Source: Elusimicrobiales bacterium (GTDB lineage: Bacteria > Elusimicrobiota > Elusimicrobia > Elusimicrobiales > UBA9959). Taken from it: DNA of 64,000 nt. A program made the position numbers and the translations under genes. Positions 7,522 to 16,111 of the stretch are shown piece by piece; the first letter of the stretch is position 1, and every line of letters begins with the position of its first letter. Location of the stretch: contig JAQTZB010000001.1 of assembly GCA_028688015.1 (NCBI GenBank), positions 1 through 64,000 of the forward strand. The letters are read 5' to 3'. Under the pieces are notes generated by a model. The model searched no databases, was not told the origin of the DNA, and saw only the letters and a program-made list of their open reading frames with translations.

Positions 7522-10500
7522 GCCACATAAGCGACCTGGAAGGTCTCAATTCCGAACTGGATGGTTTTCTCGCCGACCTGCACGGCCGCGAGGAGACCCT
7601 GGCCGCGCGCGTCAAGACGCTCGAAGAAGAGCTGAAGGGCGCCCGGGCCGCGGCCGGCGCGGAACTGGGCCGCCTGGCGCAGAAGGAGGCCGCCCTGTCG
7701 GCCGCCATGGAGGACCTGCGCGCCACGCTCGCGCGCGAGAGCTCCGCGGCGGTTTCGCTAGCCTCCGAGCGCGACGAGTTGCTGCGGCGCCTGGACGTCT
7801 CTTCCCGCCAGCTCGCCGAGGCCAGGTCCGTGCTGGCCGCCAGGGAAGCCGCCCTGCAGGAGACCCGCGAGGCCATGAAGGCCCGCGAAGCCGAGCTTTC
7901 CACAGCCGTCAAGGAGGCCCGCGCCTCGGGCAAGGAGGACGCGGCCAAGCTTTCCGCCGCCGCCGAAGAGGCCCGCGCCGCCCTGGCCAAGGAGAGCGCC
8001 AAACTTTCCGCCGCCATCCTGGACCGCGACGATTTCGCGCGCCGCGCCGAAGCCGCCAACGAGATCCTGAACGAAGCCCGCGCCGCCCTGGCCGAAAAAG
8101 ACGCGCTGCTCAAGGAGACCCGCGCCGCCGCCCGCGAGAAAGCCGCCGAGCTGGCCGCCGGCTTGGACAAGGCCAACACCGCCCTGCACGACGAAGCCGC
8201 GAAGGTTTCAGGGCTGTTGTCGGAGCGGGACGGCCTGCTCCGCCGGCTGGAGGCGCTGGCCGCCGGCCTGGAAGAGGAGAAAAACGGCTCCGCCAAGAAA
8301 GACGCGCAGCTCCGGGAGGCCCGCGCCGCCGCCAAGGACAAAGCCGCGGAACTGGCCGCCGGGCTCGAGCAGGTGCGCGTGGCCCTGCGCGAAGAGAGCG
8401 CCAAGGCGGCCGAACTGGCTTCCGTGCGCGACGCCCTGCTGCGGCAGCTGGCCGAGTCGGCGGACCTGCTGCAGGAAGAGAAAAGATTTTCCGCTAAGAA
8501 GGACGAGGAACTGGCGGGGGCCCGCGCCGCCGCCAAAGATAAAAACTCCGAATTCGCTGCCGCCCTGAAGGGCAAGGACGAAGAGCTGGCCAGGACGCTG
8601 CGCGCCATGGAAGACCTGCGGGCGGACCTCACCCTGGAGCGCGCTAACGTGAAGGACCGCGAGGCGCTGCTGGAGAAAGCCGCCAGGTTGCGCGAAAGCC
8701 TGGAGAAAAAACTCGAGCTCGCGGCCCAGGAGAACTCCCGCTCCGAAGAAGGCTACCTGCTGAAGGTGGAGCTCGTCAAAAAGGAACTGCGCGCCCAGGC
8801 CAAGCGCGCCGAAGAACTTGAGCGCAAGCTGGCAGCGGCAGGCGCGCGCCTGGACGACGCGCTGGAAGAGGCCGCGAAAAAGGAAAAACTGCTTTCCGAG
8901 CTTTCCGCCTCGCTTACCGCCAAGGACGCCCAGTTGAAGGAGGCCGGCGCCAAGCTCAGCGCGCTGACGGCCGACTACGCCAAACTCAAAGACGGCAGCG
9001 GCCACGAGAACGCCGAGCGCGCCAGGCAGCTGGCCGCCTCCATGGCCGCCCGCGTGGAAGAGCTGGAAAACACGCTCGCCCAGGCCGCCGAACGCCACCT
9101 GGAGAAGTACCGCTCGGTACAGGCCGAGTTGAGCGGGGCCAGGGCCGAGATCCGCTCCAGGGAAGAAGAGAACGCCGCGCTCAGGGCGCGGGAAGACACT
9201 ATTTCGAAGGAACTGGGCGACGCCGAAGAAAAATGGAAATTCGCTTCGGCGCAGCTGCATAACTCCGCCTCCAAACTCCGCAACACCGAGAACGAGCTGG
9301 AGATACTTTCCGGGCGGCTGCGGTCGCTCGAGGAGGAGCGCGACAAGTTCCGCGCCGCCGCGATAAAGGCAGAAACGGCCGCCGCCGGCATGGCCGCGCG
9401 CGAATCTAAGGCCCGCGACGGCGAGGCCGCCGGCCTGATGGCCGCGCTGGAGGAGCAGGCCGCCAAGTACACCGACCTGCTGCGCAAGTACGACGACGTA
9501 GCGCTGCTGAACGAGACGCTGGCCCGCGAAAAAGCCGGCCTGAAGGCCGAGGCCGACTCGCTGCGCGGGGCGCTCAGCGCGGCGCAGGCTTCCGCCGACG
9601 CCGAGGCTGGCGAAAAGCGCGGGGTGCAGTCCAGCCTGGCGGAAAGGCTGCGCGCCGCCGAGGCGCAGCTGAAAAAGAAGGATTTCGAGCTGGAGCAGGC
9701 GCGCGCCGCGGCCTCCGCCGCTGAACTGGAGGCGGAGGAACTGCGCGCCAGCCTGGACGAGGCGGAAACTTCCGCCGCTGGCGAGGCCGAAGCCGAAAAG
9801 GCCCGCTACGCCGCGCTGTCGGAACGGGTGCATAACGCCGACGCGCTGCTTAAGAAGAAGGAATTCGAGCTGGAGGAGGCCCGCGGGGCCCTGTCCGGCC
9901 TGGAGCAGGAATGCTCCCTGCTGCGCAGCAGCCGCGCCTCGCTGGGCGAAAAGTACGCGCGCGAGATCCAGGCGGAGAACGAGCTTTTAAAGGAGGCGCA
10001 GGCGAAGATACTTGAAAGGGATTCCCTGATAGTTCGCCTCTCTTCGGCTGAGGAAGCCCTGAAGGGCGAAGCCGAAGCCCTCAAACGCGAACGGCAGGGC
10101 CTGCTCTCGCTGGTGCGCAAGAAGGCCGCCGGCGGGGCGCATTCCGCCAAGGTCTCGGAGGCGGAGCGCCTGCTCAAGGAAAAGGAGAGCAGGCTGGAAA
10201 AGCTGCGCGCCGAGCTGGAAAATACCCGCGCCGAGAAGGCCGAGTTGCAGGGCCGGGAAAAAGAACTGCGTGAAGAACTTAAGGCCAGGCCGTACCGCGC
10301 AATGCTGCGCGAGTCCGAGGAGAAGCTCCTGATAAAGGAGAAGATGCTCGCCGACCTGGGCGCCCGCATGAAGCGCATCGGGCGCGACTTCGAGGAGCTG
10401 AAAGCCCGCGGCCAGAGCGCCGGAGCGCCCGGCTACTTGCCGGAGTTCGAGGAACTGGTAGCCGGTGTGGCGCACCAGGTGGCCAACTCCATCAGCATCA

Positions 10501-11084
10501 TCCGGAGCCACGCGGAATTCTGCTCCGAGGCGCCGGATTCCGAAGGGGCGCGCGAATCGCTGGACGTGATAGTGCGCAACATCGTGAATTTGCAGAAGAA
10601 GATAGACATCATCATGAACTTTTCCAGGCCGGTGATCCCGCAGCGCTCCCCCGAGCGCCTGGCGGCCGTGGTGGCCGAGGCGCTGCAGGGCCTGCGCGCC
10701 TCCGGCAAGCTGGAGAAGATCGACGTTTCCGTGAAAGGCGGCGAGAAATTCAAGCCAGTGGGCCTGGACCGCGTGCGCTTCGCTTCCGCCGTGGAACAGC
10801 TGCTGCTTAACGCGGCCGAGGCCATGCCCTCCGGAGGCGAGCTTTCGGTCTCCGTTTCCGCCAACGCTGGCCGGCAGCGCATCGAGATCTGCGATACCGG
10901 GGCTGGGATAGAAAAGAAGAACCTCGCTTCGGTCTTCCACCCGTTCTTCACCACCAAGCCCGGCAAGATGGGGCTGGGGCTGACGCTGGCCCGCAACGTG
11001 GCCAGAGCGCACGGCGGCGCGCTGGAACTCTTCTCCGAGCCGGGCAAGGGAACGCGCGCCGTGCTGGAATTGCCGGAAAGCTGA
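7506..11084 (+). CDS. Coiled-coil histidine kinase (1192 aa)
   Basis: Residues ~1-960 are coiled coil, related in style to the preceding gene. The last ~215 residues are a histidine kinase core. The H-box is GVAHQVANSISIIRSHAEF with His990; the N-box is LLLNAAEAMPSGG; the G-boxes are DTGAGIEKKN and KMGLGLTLARNVARAHGG; FHPFFTTKPGK is the F-box region. The pattern resembles NtrB-type cytoplasmic kinases, but the residue after His is Gln, as in HQWRQP-type kinases, rather than Glu or Asp. No transmembrane or PAS segment is seen, so input probably comes through the ~950-residue coiled coil. It is followed 7 bases later by a receiver protein, its likely partner. The fusion is the striking feature. 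Confidence 0.85.
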   Translation: MEEQVSHISDLEGLNSELDGFLADLHGREETLAARVKTLEEELKGARAAAGAELGRLAQKEAALSAAMEDLRATLARESSAAVSLASERDELLRRLDVSSRQLAEARSVLAAREAALQETREAMKAREAELSTAVKEARASGKEDAAKLSAAAEEARAALAKESAKLSAAILDRDDFARRAEAANEILNEARAALAEKDALLKETRAAAREKAAELAAGLDKANTALHDEAAKVSGLLSERDGLLRRLEALAAGLEEEKNGSAKKDAQLREARAAAKDKAAELAAGLEQVRVALREESAKAAELASVRDALLRQLAESADLLQEEKRFSAKKDEELAGARAAAKDKNSEFAAALKGKDEELARTLRAMEDLRADLTLERANVKDREALLEKAARLRESLEKKLELAAQENSRSEEGYLLKVELVKKELRAQAKRAEELERKLAAAGARLDDALEEAAKKEKLLSELSASLTAKDAQLKEAGAKLSALTADYAKLKDGSGHENAERARQLAASMAARVEELENTLAQAAERHLEKYRSVQAELSGARAEIRSREEENAALRAREDTISKELGDAEEKWKFASAQLHNSASKLRNTENELEILSGRLRSLEEERDKFRAAAIKAETAAAGMAARESKARDGEAAGLMAALEEQAAKYTDLLRKYDDVALLNETLAREKAGLKAEADSLRGALSAAQASADAEAGEKRGVQSSLAERLRAAEAQLKKKDFELEQARAAASAAELEAEELRASLDEAETSAAGEAEAEKARYAALSERVHNADALLKKKEFELEEARGALSGLEQECSLLRSSRASLGEKYAREIQAENELLKEAQAKILERDSLIVRLSSAEEALKGEAEALKRERQGLLSLVRKKAAGGAHSAKVSEAERLLKEKESRLEKLRAELENTRAEKAELQGREKELREELKARPYRAMLRESEEKLLIKEKMLADLGARMKRIGRDFEELKARGQSAGAPGYLPEFEELVAGVAHQVANSISIIRSHAEFCSEAPDSEGARESLDVIVRNIVNLQKKIDIIMNFSRPVIPQRSPERLAAVVAEALQGLRASGKLEKIDVSVKGGEKFKPVGLDRVRFASAVEQLLLNAAEAMPSGGELSVSVSANAGRQRIEICDTGAGIEKKNLASVFHPFFTTKPGKMGLGLTLARNVARAHGGALELFSEPGKGTRAVLELPES

Positions 11085-11091
11085 GAGGACT

Positions 11092-12309
11092 ATGGCACGA
11101 ATATTGATCGTTGACGACGAGCCCGACATGCGCCTGGCGGTGCGCAATGTGCTCAAGCTGCGCGGCTATGAGATAGCCGAGGCGGGCGACGGCCCCACCG
11201 CGCTGGAACTGGCCAAGGCCAGCCGCCCCGACTTGGTGCTGCTGGACATGCGCCTGCCCGGCATGGACGGCATAGAAGTCCTGTCCGGGCTCAAGAAGAT
11301 AGACGACACCGTCCCCGTGGTCATGATAACCGGCTATGGGCATATCCAGTCCGCGGTGGACGTGATGAAGCTCGGGGCCAGCGAGTATCTGCAGAAACCC
11401 TTTGAGAACGCGCAACTGGTAGAGACGGTCAAGCGCTTCGCTCACCCCGCGGCCCGGCCGGCTTCTGCGCACCCGGCCCCGGTTTCCGTCCCGGTCCGGC
11501 CCGAGCCTGCACCCGCGCCGGCAGTTCAGCCGGCCGCCGAGCCGGCCCTGGCCGCGCCCGTACCCGCGGCTCCGCGCCGCCGCAGTCCCCTGCTTGTCCC
11601 GGCCCTGGCCCTGGCCGCCCTGCTCGCCGGTTTCCTGCTCTACCGGCAGGCCGCCGCCGGCGCCGCCTACTACAAGGAATACCCCGGCGTGGCCGCCAAC
11701 ATCTCCGCGCTGGTCTGGGCGGAGGGGAAACTCTTCGCCGGCGACTGGCTGACGCAGGCGGTTTATGTTTACGCGCCCGGCAAGGATGGCCTGCGCCTGG
11801 AGTCCACCTTCCCGCTGGAGAAGACGCATATCAGCGGCCTCGCCGCCGCCGGCGACACGCTCTACGTGGCGGACTCTTGGAAGAAAACCATAGAGGCCCG
11901 CCGTATCGAGCCAGGCCTGCCCCTCGTCAGGAGTTTTCCGGCGCCCGGCAAGGTCAGCGCGCTCTATTACGACGGGGAATATCTCTGGACCTGCGACAGC
12001 GAGGGTAATGCCGTGCTGCGCCGCCCCGATTCCGAGCTGACGCCGTCGGTCTCTTTCAAGCTGCCGGAGAAGCCGGACCAGATCTTCAAGGATAAGGGCT
12101 ACCTGTGGGCCGCCGTCTCCGCCACCGGCAAACTCTACCGCCACAAGCTCGACGACGGCCTGACGCTGGACGGGGTGTTCACGCTGAAGACCGCGCGCAC
12201 CGGGTATCCCCTGTCGGCTTTCGCCTGGCGCGAGGGCCGGCTGTGGTTCGCCCGGGACGGGCTGGGCGTGGTGTTCGAGTCGGGTAAGGGTGAGCTCGTA
12301 AAGGAGTAG
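11092..12309 (+). CDS. Receiver domain, transmembrane anchor and periplasmic propeller-like domain
   Basis: 405 residues. Residues 1-117 form a canonical receiver with acidic pocket D8/D9, phospho-acceptor D52 (LLDMRLPGMDG), T80 and K102 (LQKPF). A Pro/Ala-rich linker (~118-161) follows, then RRR and a single hydrophobic helix (~166-184). The last ~215 residues show repeated beta-sheet units (WAEGKLFAGDWLTQAVYVY, ALYYDGEYLWTCDSEGNAVL) typical of NHL/WD-like propellers. By the positive-inside rule the receiver is cytoplasmic and the propeller periplasmic. A receiver joined across the membrane to a propeller is not a standard response-regulator output; phosphorylation might control an envelope activity. 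The kinase encoded immediately upstream is the probable partner. Confidence 0.85.
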   Translation: MARILIVDDEPDMRLAVRNVLKLRGYEIAEAGDGPTALELAKASRPDLVLLDMRLPGMDGIEVLSGLKKIDDTVPVVMITGYGHIQSAVDVMKLGASEYLQKPFENAQLVETVKRFAHPAARPASAHPAPVSVPVRPEPAPAPAVQPAAEPALAAPVPAAPRRRSPLLVPALALAALLAGFLLYRQAAAGAAYYKEYPGVAANISALVWAEGKLFAGDWLTQAVYVYAPGKDGLRLESTFPLEKTHISGLAAAGDTLYVADSWKKTIEARRIEPGLPLVRSFPAPGKVSALYYDGEYLWTCDSEGNAVLRRPDSELTPSVSFKLPEKPDQIFKDKGYLWAAVSATGKLYRHKLDDGLTLDGVFTLKTARTGYPLSAFAWREGRLWFARDGLGVVFESGKGELVKE

Positions 12310-12326
12310 CCCCGCCGCCGCCAAAT

Positions 12327-12354
12327 AAAAAACCCCGCCTAGGCGGGGTTTTTT
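12327..12354. terminator. Bidirectional intrinsic terminator
   Basis: A perfect 28-base palindrome (AAAAAACCCCGCCT and its complement) has A/T-runs on both sides. It lies between the convergent propeller and pilin genes and can terminate both. Confidence 0.95.
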
Positions 12355-12370
12355 ATTGTCTGCCTGCTCG

Positions 12371-12820
12371 TTAGTCCAGCAGTTCGTTGAGGACCACGGA
12401 CGGGTTGGCCATCTTGACGGCCGGCGCGTTGGGCACGTTGGTCGTGAGGGCGTAATTGCCGTAGCGGGCGGCCACCGTGGAGTTGGCGGTGTGGCGGGTG
12501 ACGGTCAGCTGGTAGGTGGGGCCGTTGGCGTCGGCGCCGGCCACCGCGGTCGCGCTGAAGAACTTGGTGGTGATGTTGTTGGCGGCCATACCGGGGTAGG
12601 AGATGTCGAGCTGGGTGAAGTTCGAGGTGTAAGAGCCGCCCTTAGCCAGGAAGCGCTCTTCGGCGGACTTTACGGCCGCTATCAGCGACATGGCCTCGGC
12701 GACGCGGGACTTCTCGACGACCTTGAAGTACTGCGGGATGGCGATGGACGCCAGGATACCGATGATGAGCACGACGACGAGCAGCTCTATGAGCGTGAAA
12801 CCTTTTCTGATCTTATTCAT
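12371..12820 (-). CDS. Type IV pilin-like protein (major pilin or pseudopilin)
   Basis: 149 residues with a classic class III prepilin leader, KIRKG|FTLIELLVVVLIIGILASIAIPQY. Prepilin peptidase should cut after Gly, and Glu5 of the mature protein is present. The hydrophobic N-terminal helix is followed by an alpha-spine and a small Gly/Asn/Thr-rich C-terminal domain. It would polymerise into a type IV pilus (or a type II secretion pseudopilus); the PilT-type retraction ATPase at 18530 supports pili. A good ribosome site (AAGGGGG) precedes the ATG, and an extended -10 promoter lies ~50 bases upstream. The gene stands alone, ending at the bidirectional terminator. Confidence 0.9.
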   Translation of the reverse strand: MNKIRKGFTLIELLVVVLIIGILASIAIPQYFKVVEKSRVAEAMSLIAAVKSAEERFLAKGGSYTSNFTQLDISYPGMAANNITTKFFSATAVAGADANGPTYQLTVTRHTANSTVAARYGNYALTTNVPNAPAVKMANPSVVLNELLD

Positions 12821-12870
12821 AATATCTTTCCCCCTTGAGGAATTTGGCTAAACTTTGACTTCTTGTAAAA

Positions 12871-12879
12871 AGTATACCA
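12871..12879 (-). promoter_or_regulatory. Extended -10 promoter of the pilin gene
   Basis: On the minus strand the sequence reads TGG-TATACT (TATACT at 12876-12871), an extended -10 without a good -35. It predicts a leader of about 40 nt containing the Shine-Dalgarno sequence. Confidence 0.55.
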
Positions 12880-12940
12880 TATCGTTCCGGCGGGCCGGAT
12901 GTTTTTTGTGTGATTTTAATGTGAAGATTCCCGCGTACGT

Positions 12941-13645
12941 TCAGTCAGGCGCGGACCACTTGTAGCCCAGGCCTTCCACCGTTACCAGGCAGTCTTCCAT
13001 TTTTCCGAGGGCCTTGCGGAGGTTCTTGATGTGCGTGTCTATCACGCGGCTGGTATTCTCGTACGGCCGTCCCCAGATCCGCTCCATCAAATACTGGCGC
13101 GTCATCACCCGGCCGCTCTTCCTGACCAGCAGGTAGAGGATCTCGAATTCCTTGGGGGAGAGGTCCAGCGCCCGCCCGGCCACGCTGGCCTCGTGGCGCG
13201 AGTAGTTTATGGCCAGGGCGCCGGAGGAGACCGTTTCCTCGGCCCCTTCGCGCTCGCCGGCGGAGAGGCTGCGGCGGATCAGCGCCTTCACGCGCGCGAC
13301 GAACTCCGCGGGGCTGAACGGCTTGGTCATGTAATCGTCGCCGCCCAGCTCCAGCCCCAGCACCTTGTTCACTTCGCTGCGGTCCGTGGTCAGGAAAATT
13401 ATAGGCGTTAGGCGCGAGGCGCCGTCCGAGGCGCGCACCTGGCGGCAGAAGTCGAGGCCGCTCATGCCCGGCAGCCGCAGGTCCACCACCATCAGGTCCG
13501 GCGCGAAGCGGCGCAGAGCCTCCACCGCCTGCTCGGCGCTGTGGCAGGTCAGCACGTTGTAGCCCTCCAGCTCCAGGCGCTCCTTCACTGATTTAAGCAG
13601 CGCCGGTTCGTCGTCGATGACAAGGATGGTCTGTTTGGCGCTCAT
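12941..13645 (-). CDS. OmpR/PhoB-family response regulator
   Basis: 234 residues. The N-terminal receiver has acidic pocket DDE (~11-13), phospho-acceptor in LMVVDLRLPGMSG and Lys in MTKPF. The C-terminal winged-helix domain is of OmpR type (LSPKEFEILYLLVRKSGRVMTR ... GYKW). It binds DNA as a transcription regulator. It begins 3 bases after the stop of the histidine kinase gene, so the two form a cognate pair. Targets are unknown; the pilin gene lies next downstream but has its own promoter. Confidence 0.95.
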   Translation of the reverse strand: MSAKQTILVIDDEPALLKSVKERLELEGYNVLTCHSAEQAVEALRRFAPDLMVVDLRLPGMSGLDFCRQVRASDGASRLTPIIFLTTDRSEVNKVLGLELGGDDYMTKPFSPAEFVARVKALIRRSLSAGEREGAEETVSSGALAINYSRHEASVAGRALDLSPKEFEILYLLVRKSGRVMTRQYLMERIWGRPYENTSRVIDTHIKNLRKALGKMEDCLVTVEGLGYKWSAPD

Positions 13646-13648
13646 GAT

Positions 13649-15061
13649 TCAGGCCTTCGAGGGCAGGAAGACGGTGAAGACGCTCCCCTTGCCCTCCGCG
13701 CTCTCCGCCGCTATGCTGCCGCCGTGCAGTTCAATGATGAACTTGGCGATGAACAGGCCGAGGCCGGTCCCCTGCCGCGCCGACGGATAATCGCGCCGGC
13801 CGGAGCTGATGCGGTAGAACTTGCTGAAGATGTTCTTGAGCTCGCGGGAAGGGATGCCGGGGCCGGTGTCGCAGACGCGCACGCGCTGCCCGCCCGGGGC
13901 CGTCTCCACGAAGACGCTGACGGAGCCGGCTGCCGTGTACTTGACCGCGTTGCCCACGATGTTGGCGAGCACCTGGTAGAGCCGGTCCGGGTCGCCCCTG
14001 GCGCCCGGTATTTCCTCGCCAACTATGAGCTCCAGCTTGAGGCCCTTCTGCGCGGCGTAGGCTTTGAACGCGCGCACGGCCCTGTCGGCCAGGTCTTCCA
14101 GGTTGACGTCCTTGATCTCCAGCTTGATCTTGCCCGATTCGATGCGGGAAATCTCCAGCATAGAGTCGATGAAGCGGTTGAGGCGCTGGGCGTGCTCGTT
14201 GACGGACAGGACCTGTTCCGGGATGCGCTCGTACTCGCGCTTCTCCGCCAGCTTCAGGATGATGTCGGCGCACAACTCGATGCCGGTGACCGGCGAGCGC
14301 AGGTCGTGCGTGATGCTGGAGACGAAGTCGCGGCGGATATCGTCCGACTCCTGCAGTTTGACGGCCATGTCGTTGAGCTCGGAGGCGAGGCGGCCCATCT
14401 CGTCCTTGCCTTTTACCGGGATGCGGTGGCTGAGGCGGCCGGAACCTATCAGGCGGGCGGCCTCGGCCATGGTCTGGATGGGGTCGGCGATGACGCGCGT
14501 GATGATCAGCGTGCCGATGCAGCCGATGGCGAAGGAGAGGGACAGGATGATGAAGAAGCCGGCCGAAGACTCGCGCAGCGAGGCGTCCATCTCCTGGCCT
14601 ATGAGCTGGGTGGAGAAATCCACCCGGGCCGTTATCTCGGCGCCGCGGCTGCGCACCTTGAACGAGGCCTTCAGCACCTCGACGCCGTTGTCGCTGCGCG
14701 TCTCCCAGACGCCGGTGTTCGGGGGGGAAAACCGCCTGAAGCTGAAATTGAACGGGGAGGGCGCGGGCGTGTAGTAGCGCTCCTCCAGCAGGACCCGCCC
14801 TCCGGCGGTCGCGCAGGAGACCTTGATGATCTCCGGAGTCTTAAGGAAAGCCTTAAAATACTTGTAAGCGGCGGAGTTGCCGCCGGAGGCGTGCTGCTCC
14901 TTGCAGACCTCGGCCATGGACATCAGGATCTGCAGGTTCTTGCGCTGGCTGTTTGCGGAAATGGACGACCACTCGTTGTGGATAAAGAGAAAGGCCATTA
15001 GCGCCGAGATCGCCGTCAGGAGGGTCAGGAGGAAAAGGATGAGTTTGGTTCGTATTCCCAT
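13649..15061 (-). CDS. Membrane sensor histidine kinase
   Basis: 470 residues. TM1 (~8-27) is followed by an extracytoplasmic sensor region (~28-165), TM2 (~168-190), a HAMP linker (~192-245), a HisKA domain with H-box SSITHDLRSPVTG, and a HATPase domain with DTGPGIPSRELKN and GTGLGLFIAKFIIELHGG. All catalytic motifs are present. It should phosphorylate the response regulator encoded downstream. The start codon is only 10 bases after the 3' end of tRNA-Lys on the same strand and has no visible Shine-Dalgarno sequence, so tRNA processing probably creates the 5' end of this mRNA. The signal is unknown. Confidence 0.93.
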   Translation of the reverse strand: MGIRTKLILFLLTLLTAISALMAFLFIHNEWSSISANSQRKNLQILMSMAEVCKEQHASGGNSAAYKYFKAFLKTPEIIKVSCATAGGRVLLEERYYTPAPSPFNFSFRRFSPPNTGVWETRSDNGVEVLKASFKVRSRGAEITARVDFSTQLIGQEMDASLRESSAGFFIILSLSFAIGCIGTLIITRVIADPIQTMAEAARLIGSGRLSHRIPVKGKDEMGRLASELNDMAVKLQESDDIRRDFVSSITHDLRSPVTGIELCADIILKLAEKREYERIPEQVLSVNEHAQRLNRFIDSMLEISRIESGKIKLEIKDVNLEDLADRAVRAFKAYAAQKGLKLELIVGEEIPGARGDPDRLYQVLANIVGNAVKYTAAGSVSVFVETAPGGQRVRVCDTGPGIPSRELKNIFSKFYRISSGRRDYPSARQGTGLGLFIAKFIIELHGGSIAAESAEGKGSVFTVFLPSKA

Positions 15062-15071
15062 GGGAAGGGTG

Positions 15072-15143
15072 TGCGCCCGGCGCGATTCGAACGCGCGGCC
15101 ACCCGCTTAAAAGGCGGATGCTCTACCACTGAGCTACGGGCGC
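15072..15143 (-). tRNA. tRNA-Lys (UUU)
   Basis: 72-nt cloverleaf: acceptor stem GCGCCCG/CGGGCGC, D-stem GCTC/GAGC, anticodon loop CTTTTAA (anticodon TTT), T-arm with TTCGAAT, discriminator A. CCA is not encoded. A promoter lies just upstream. Confidence 0.97.
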
Positions 15144-15165
15144 ATAACTTCCAAACTGCCCACCA

Positions 15166-15193
15166 ATTATAGCAAAAATCTCCGGGCGGGCAA
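15166..15193 (-). promoter_or_regulatory. Promoter of tRNA-Lys / histidine kinase / regulator unit
   Basis: On the minus strand: TTGCCC (15193-15188), a 16-bp spacer, and TGC-TATAAT (TATAAT 15171-15166), an extended consensus -10. The predicted start is about 15 bases before the mature tRNA. Confidence 0.75.
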
Positions 15194-15224
15194 GGAAAAA
15201 CGCTTTAAACGACTTCAAATTTCA

Positions 15225-15252
15225 ATGACAAAATCCGGATATTTCATATAAT
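15225..15252 (+). promoter_or_regulatory. Promoter of the fts operon
   Basis: ATGACA (15225-15230), a 16-bp spacer and TATAAT (15247-15252). Only nine bases separate the -10 box from the ATG at 15262, so the transcript is leaderless or has a leader of 2-3 nt. Confidence 0.75.
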
Positions 15253-15261
15253 AGTCGGACG

Positions 15262-16059
15262 ATGCCAGTCAGAAGAAGGATCAAGGTCCGCGTGCGCGGC
15301 AAGGTGCGCAACCAGCTGCTGCGGCGCGGCGGCATGGCCGCCGGTATCACGCTTGGCCTGCTGCTGGGGTCGTGGCTGTTCGGGGCCGCCATTAAGAACT
15401 ACCGCCGCATCCTGGCCGACCGCCTCTCTTTCAAACCGGAACTCTTCGAAGTCAATTGCCCGTCCCCGGAGGCCGCGGAGTCGCTGCGCGCCCTGGCCGC
15501 GGACGCCGCGAAGCGGCCCTTCAGCTCCCGGCGCGCCGGCGAACTGGCCGCCGAGATGCGCCGTCTCCGGCCCGGCCTGGCCTCGGTCAGCATCTCCAGG
15601 AATTTCTTCACCGGCAAGGCCTCGGTGAAGGCCGTGCCGGAGCGGGCCGTGGCCGCGGTGCTGGCCGACGGGGCCACCGCCTACCTGGGCGTCACCGGGC
15701 GCCTGATGCCGGAGAACCTCTCCGGGAGCTCCGGGCTGCCGTTCGCCGTGCAGCTGCGCGGGGCCCCGCGCGAGGCTCCAGGCTTTTCCGCTTTCCTGGC
15801 CGGGCTGGGGCCGCTGGTCCCGCTTTTCTATTCGGCGCCGCGGGCCCTCTCCTGCGAAGCGGCCTCCTGGGACTGCCGGCTGCGCCTGGCCGACGGCTCC
15901 GTGGTGCTCTGGGGCGAATTTGAATTCACCCGCCTAAAAATATTAAGATTGAACGAAGTAATGAACGACGCCCTTCAGAAGTCCGGGGGCCCGCTGCGCG
16001 CGGACCTGCGGTCTTTCAGAGAAGGTAAGATTTTCGTTTCCGCATTAACGCAGCCCTGA
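15262..16059 (+). CDS. ftsQ: FtsQ/DivIB-like division protein
   Basis: 265 residues with a basic cytoplasmic N-terminus (MPVRRRIKVRVRGKVRNQ), one transmembrane helix (~25-45), then a POTRA-like region (FKPELFEVNCPSPEAAESLRAL ... SRNFFTGKASVKAVPERAVAAV) and a beta domain. FtsQ links the FtsBL complex to late divisome proteins in the periplasm. Sequence conservation in this family is low, so the call rests on architecture and on its position directly before ftsA and ftsZ. It is the first gene of the unit and has no Shine-Dalgarno sequence. Confidence 0.8.
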   Translation: MPVRRRIKVRVRGKVRNQLLRRGGMAAGITLGLLLGSWLFGAAIKNYRRILADRLSFKPELFEVNCPSPEAAESLRALAADAAKRPFSSRRAGELAAEMRRLRPGLASVSISRNFFTGKASVKAVPERAVAAVLADGATAYLGVTGRLMPENLSGSSGLPFAVQLRGAPREAPGFSAFLAGLGPLVPLFYSAPRALSCEAASWDCRLRLADGSVVLWGEFEFTRLKILRLNEVMNDALQKSGGPLRADLRSFREGKIFVSALTQP

Positions 16060-16111
16060 AGCCGGCCCCGCCGGCGCCTTTGCTGAGAAGCGGTTTCTTG
16101 CTGGAGCTCAT

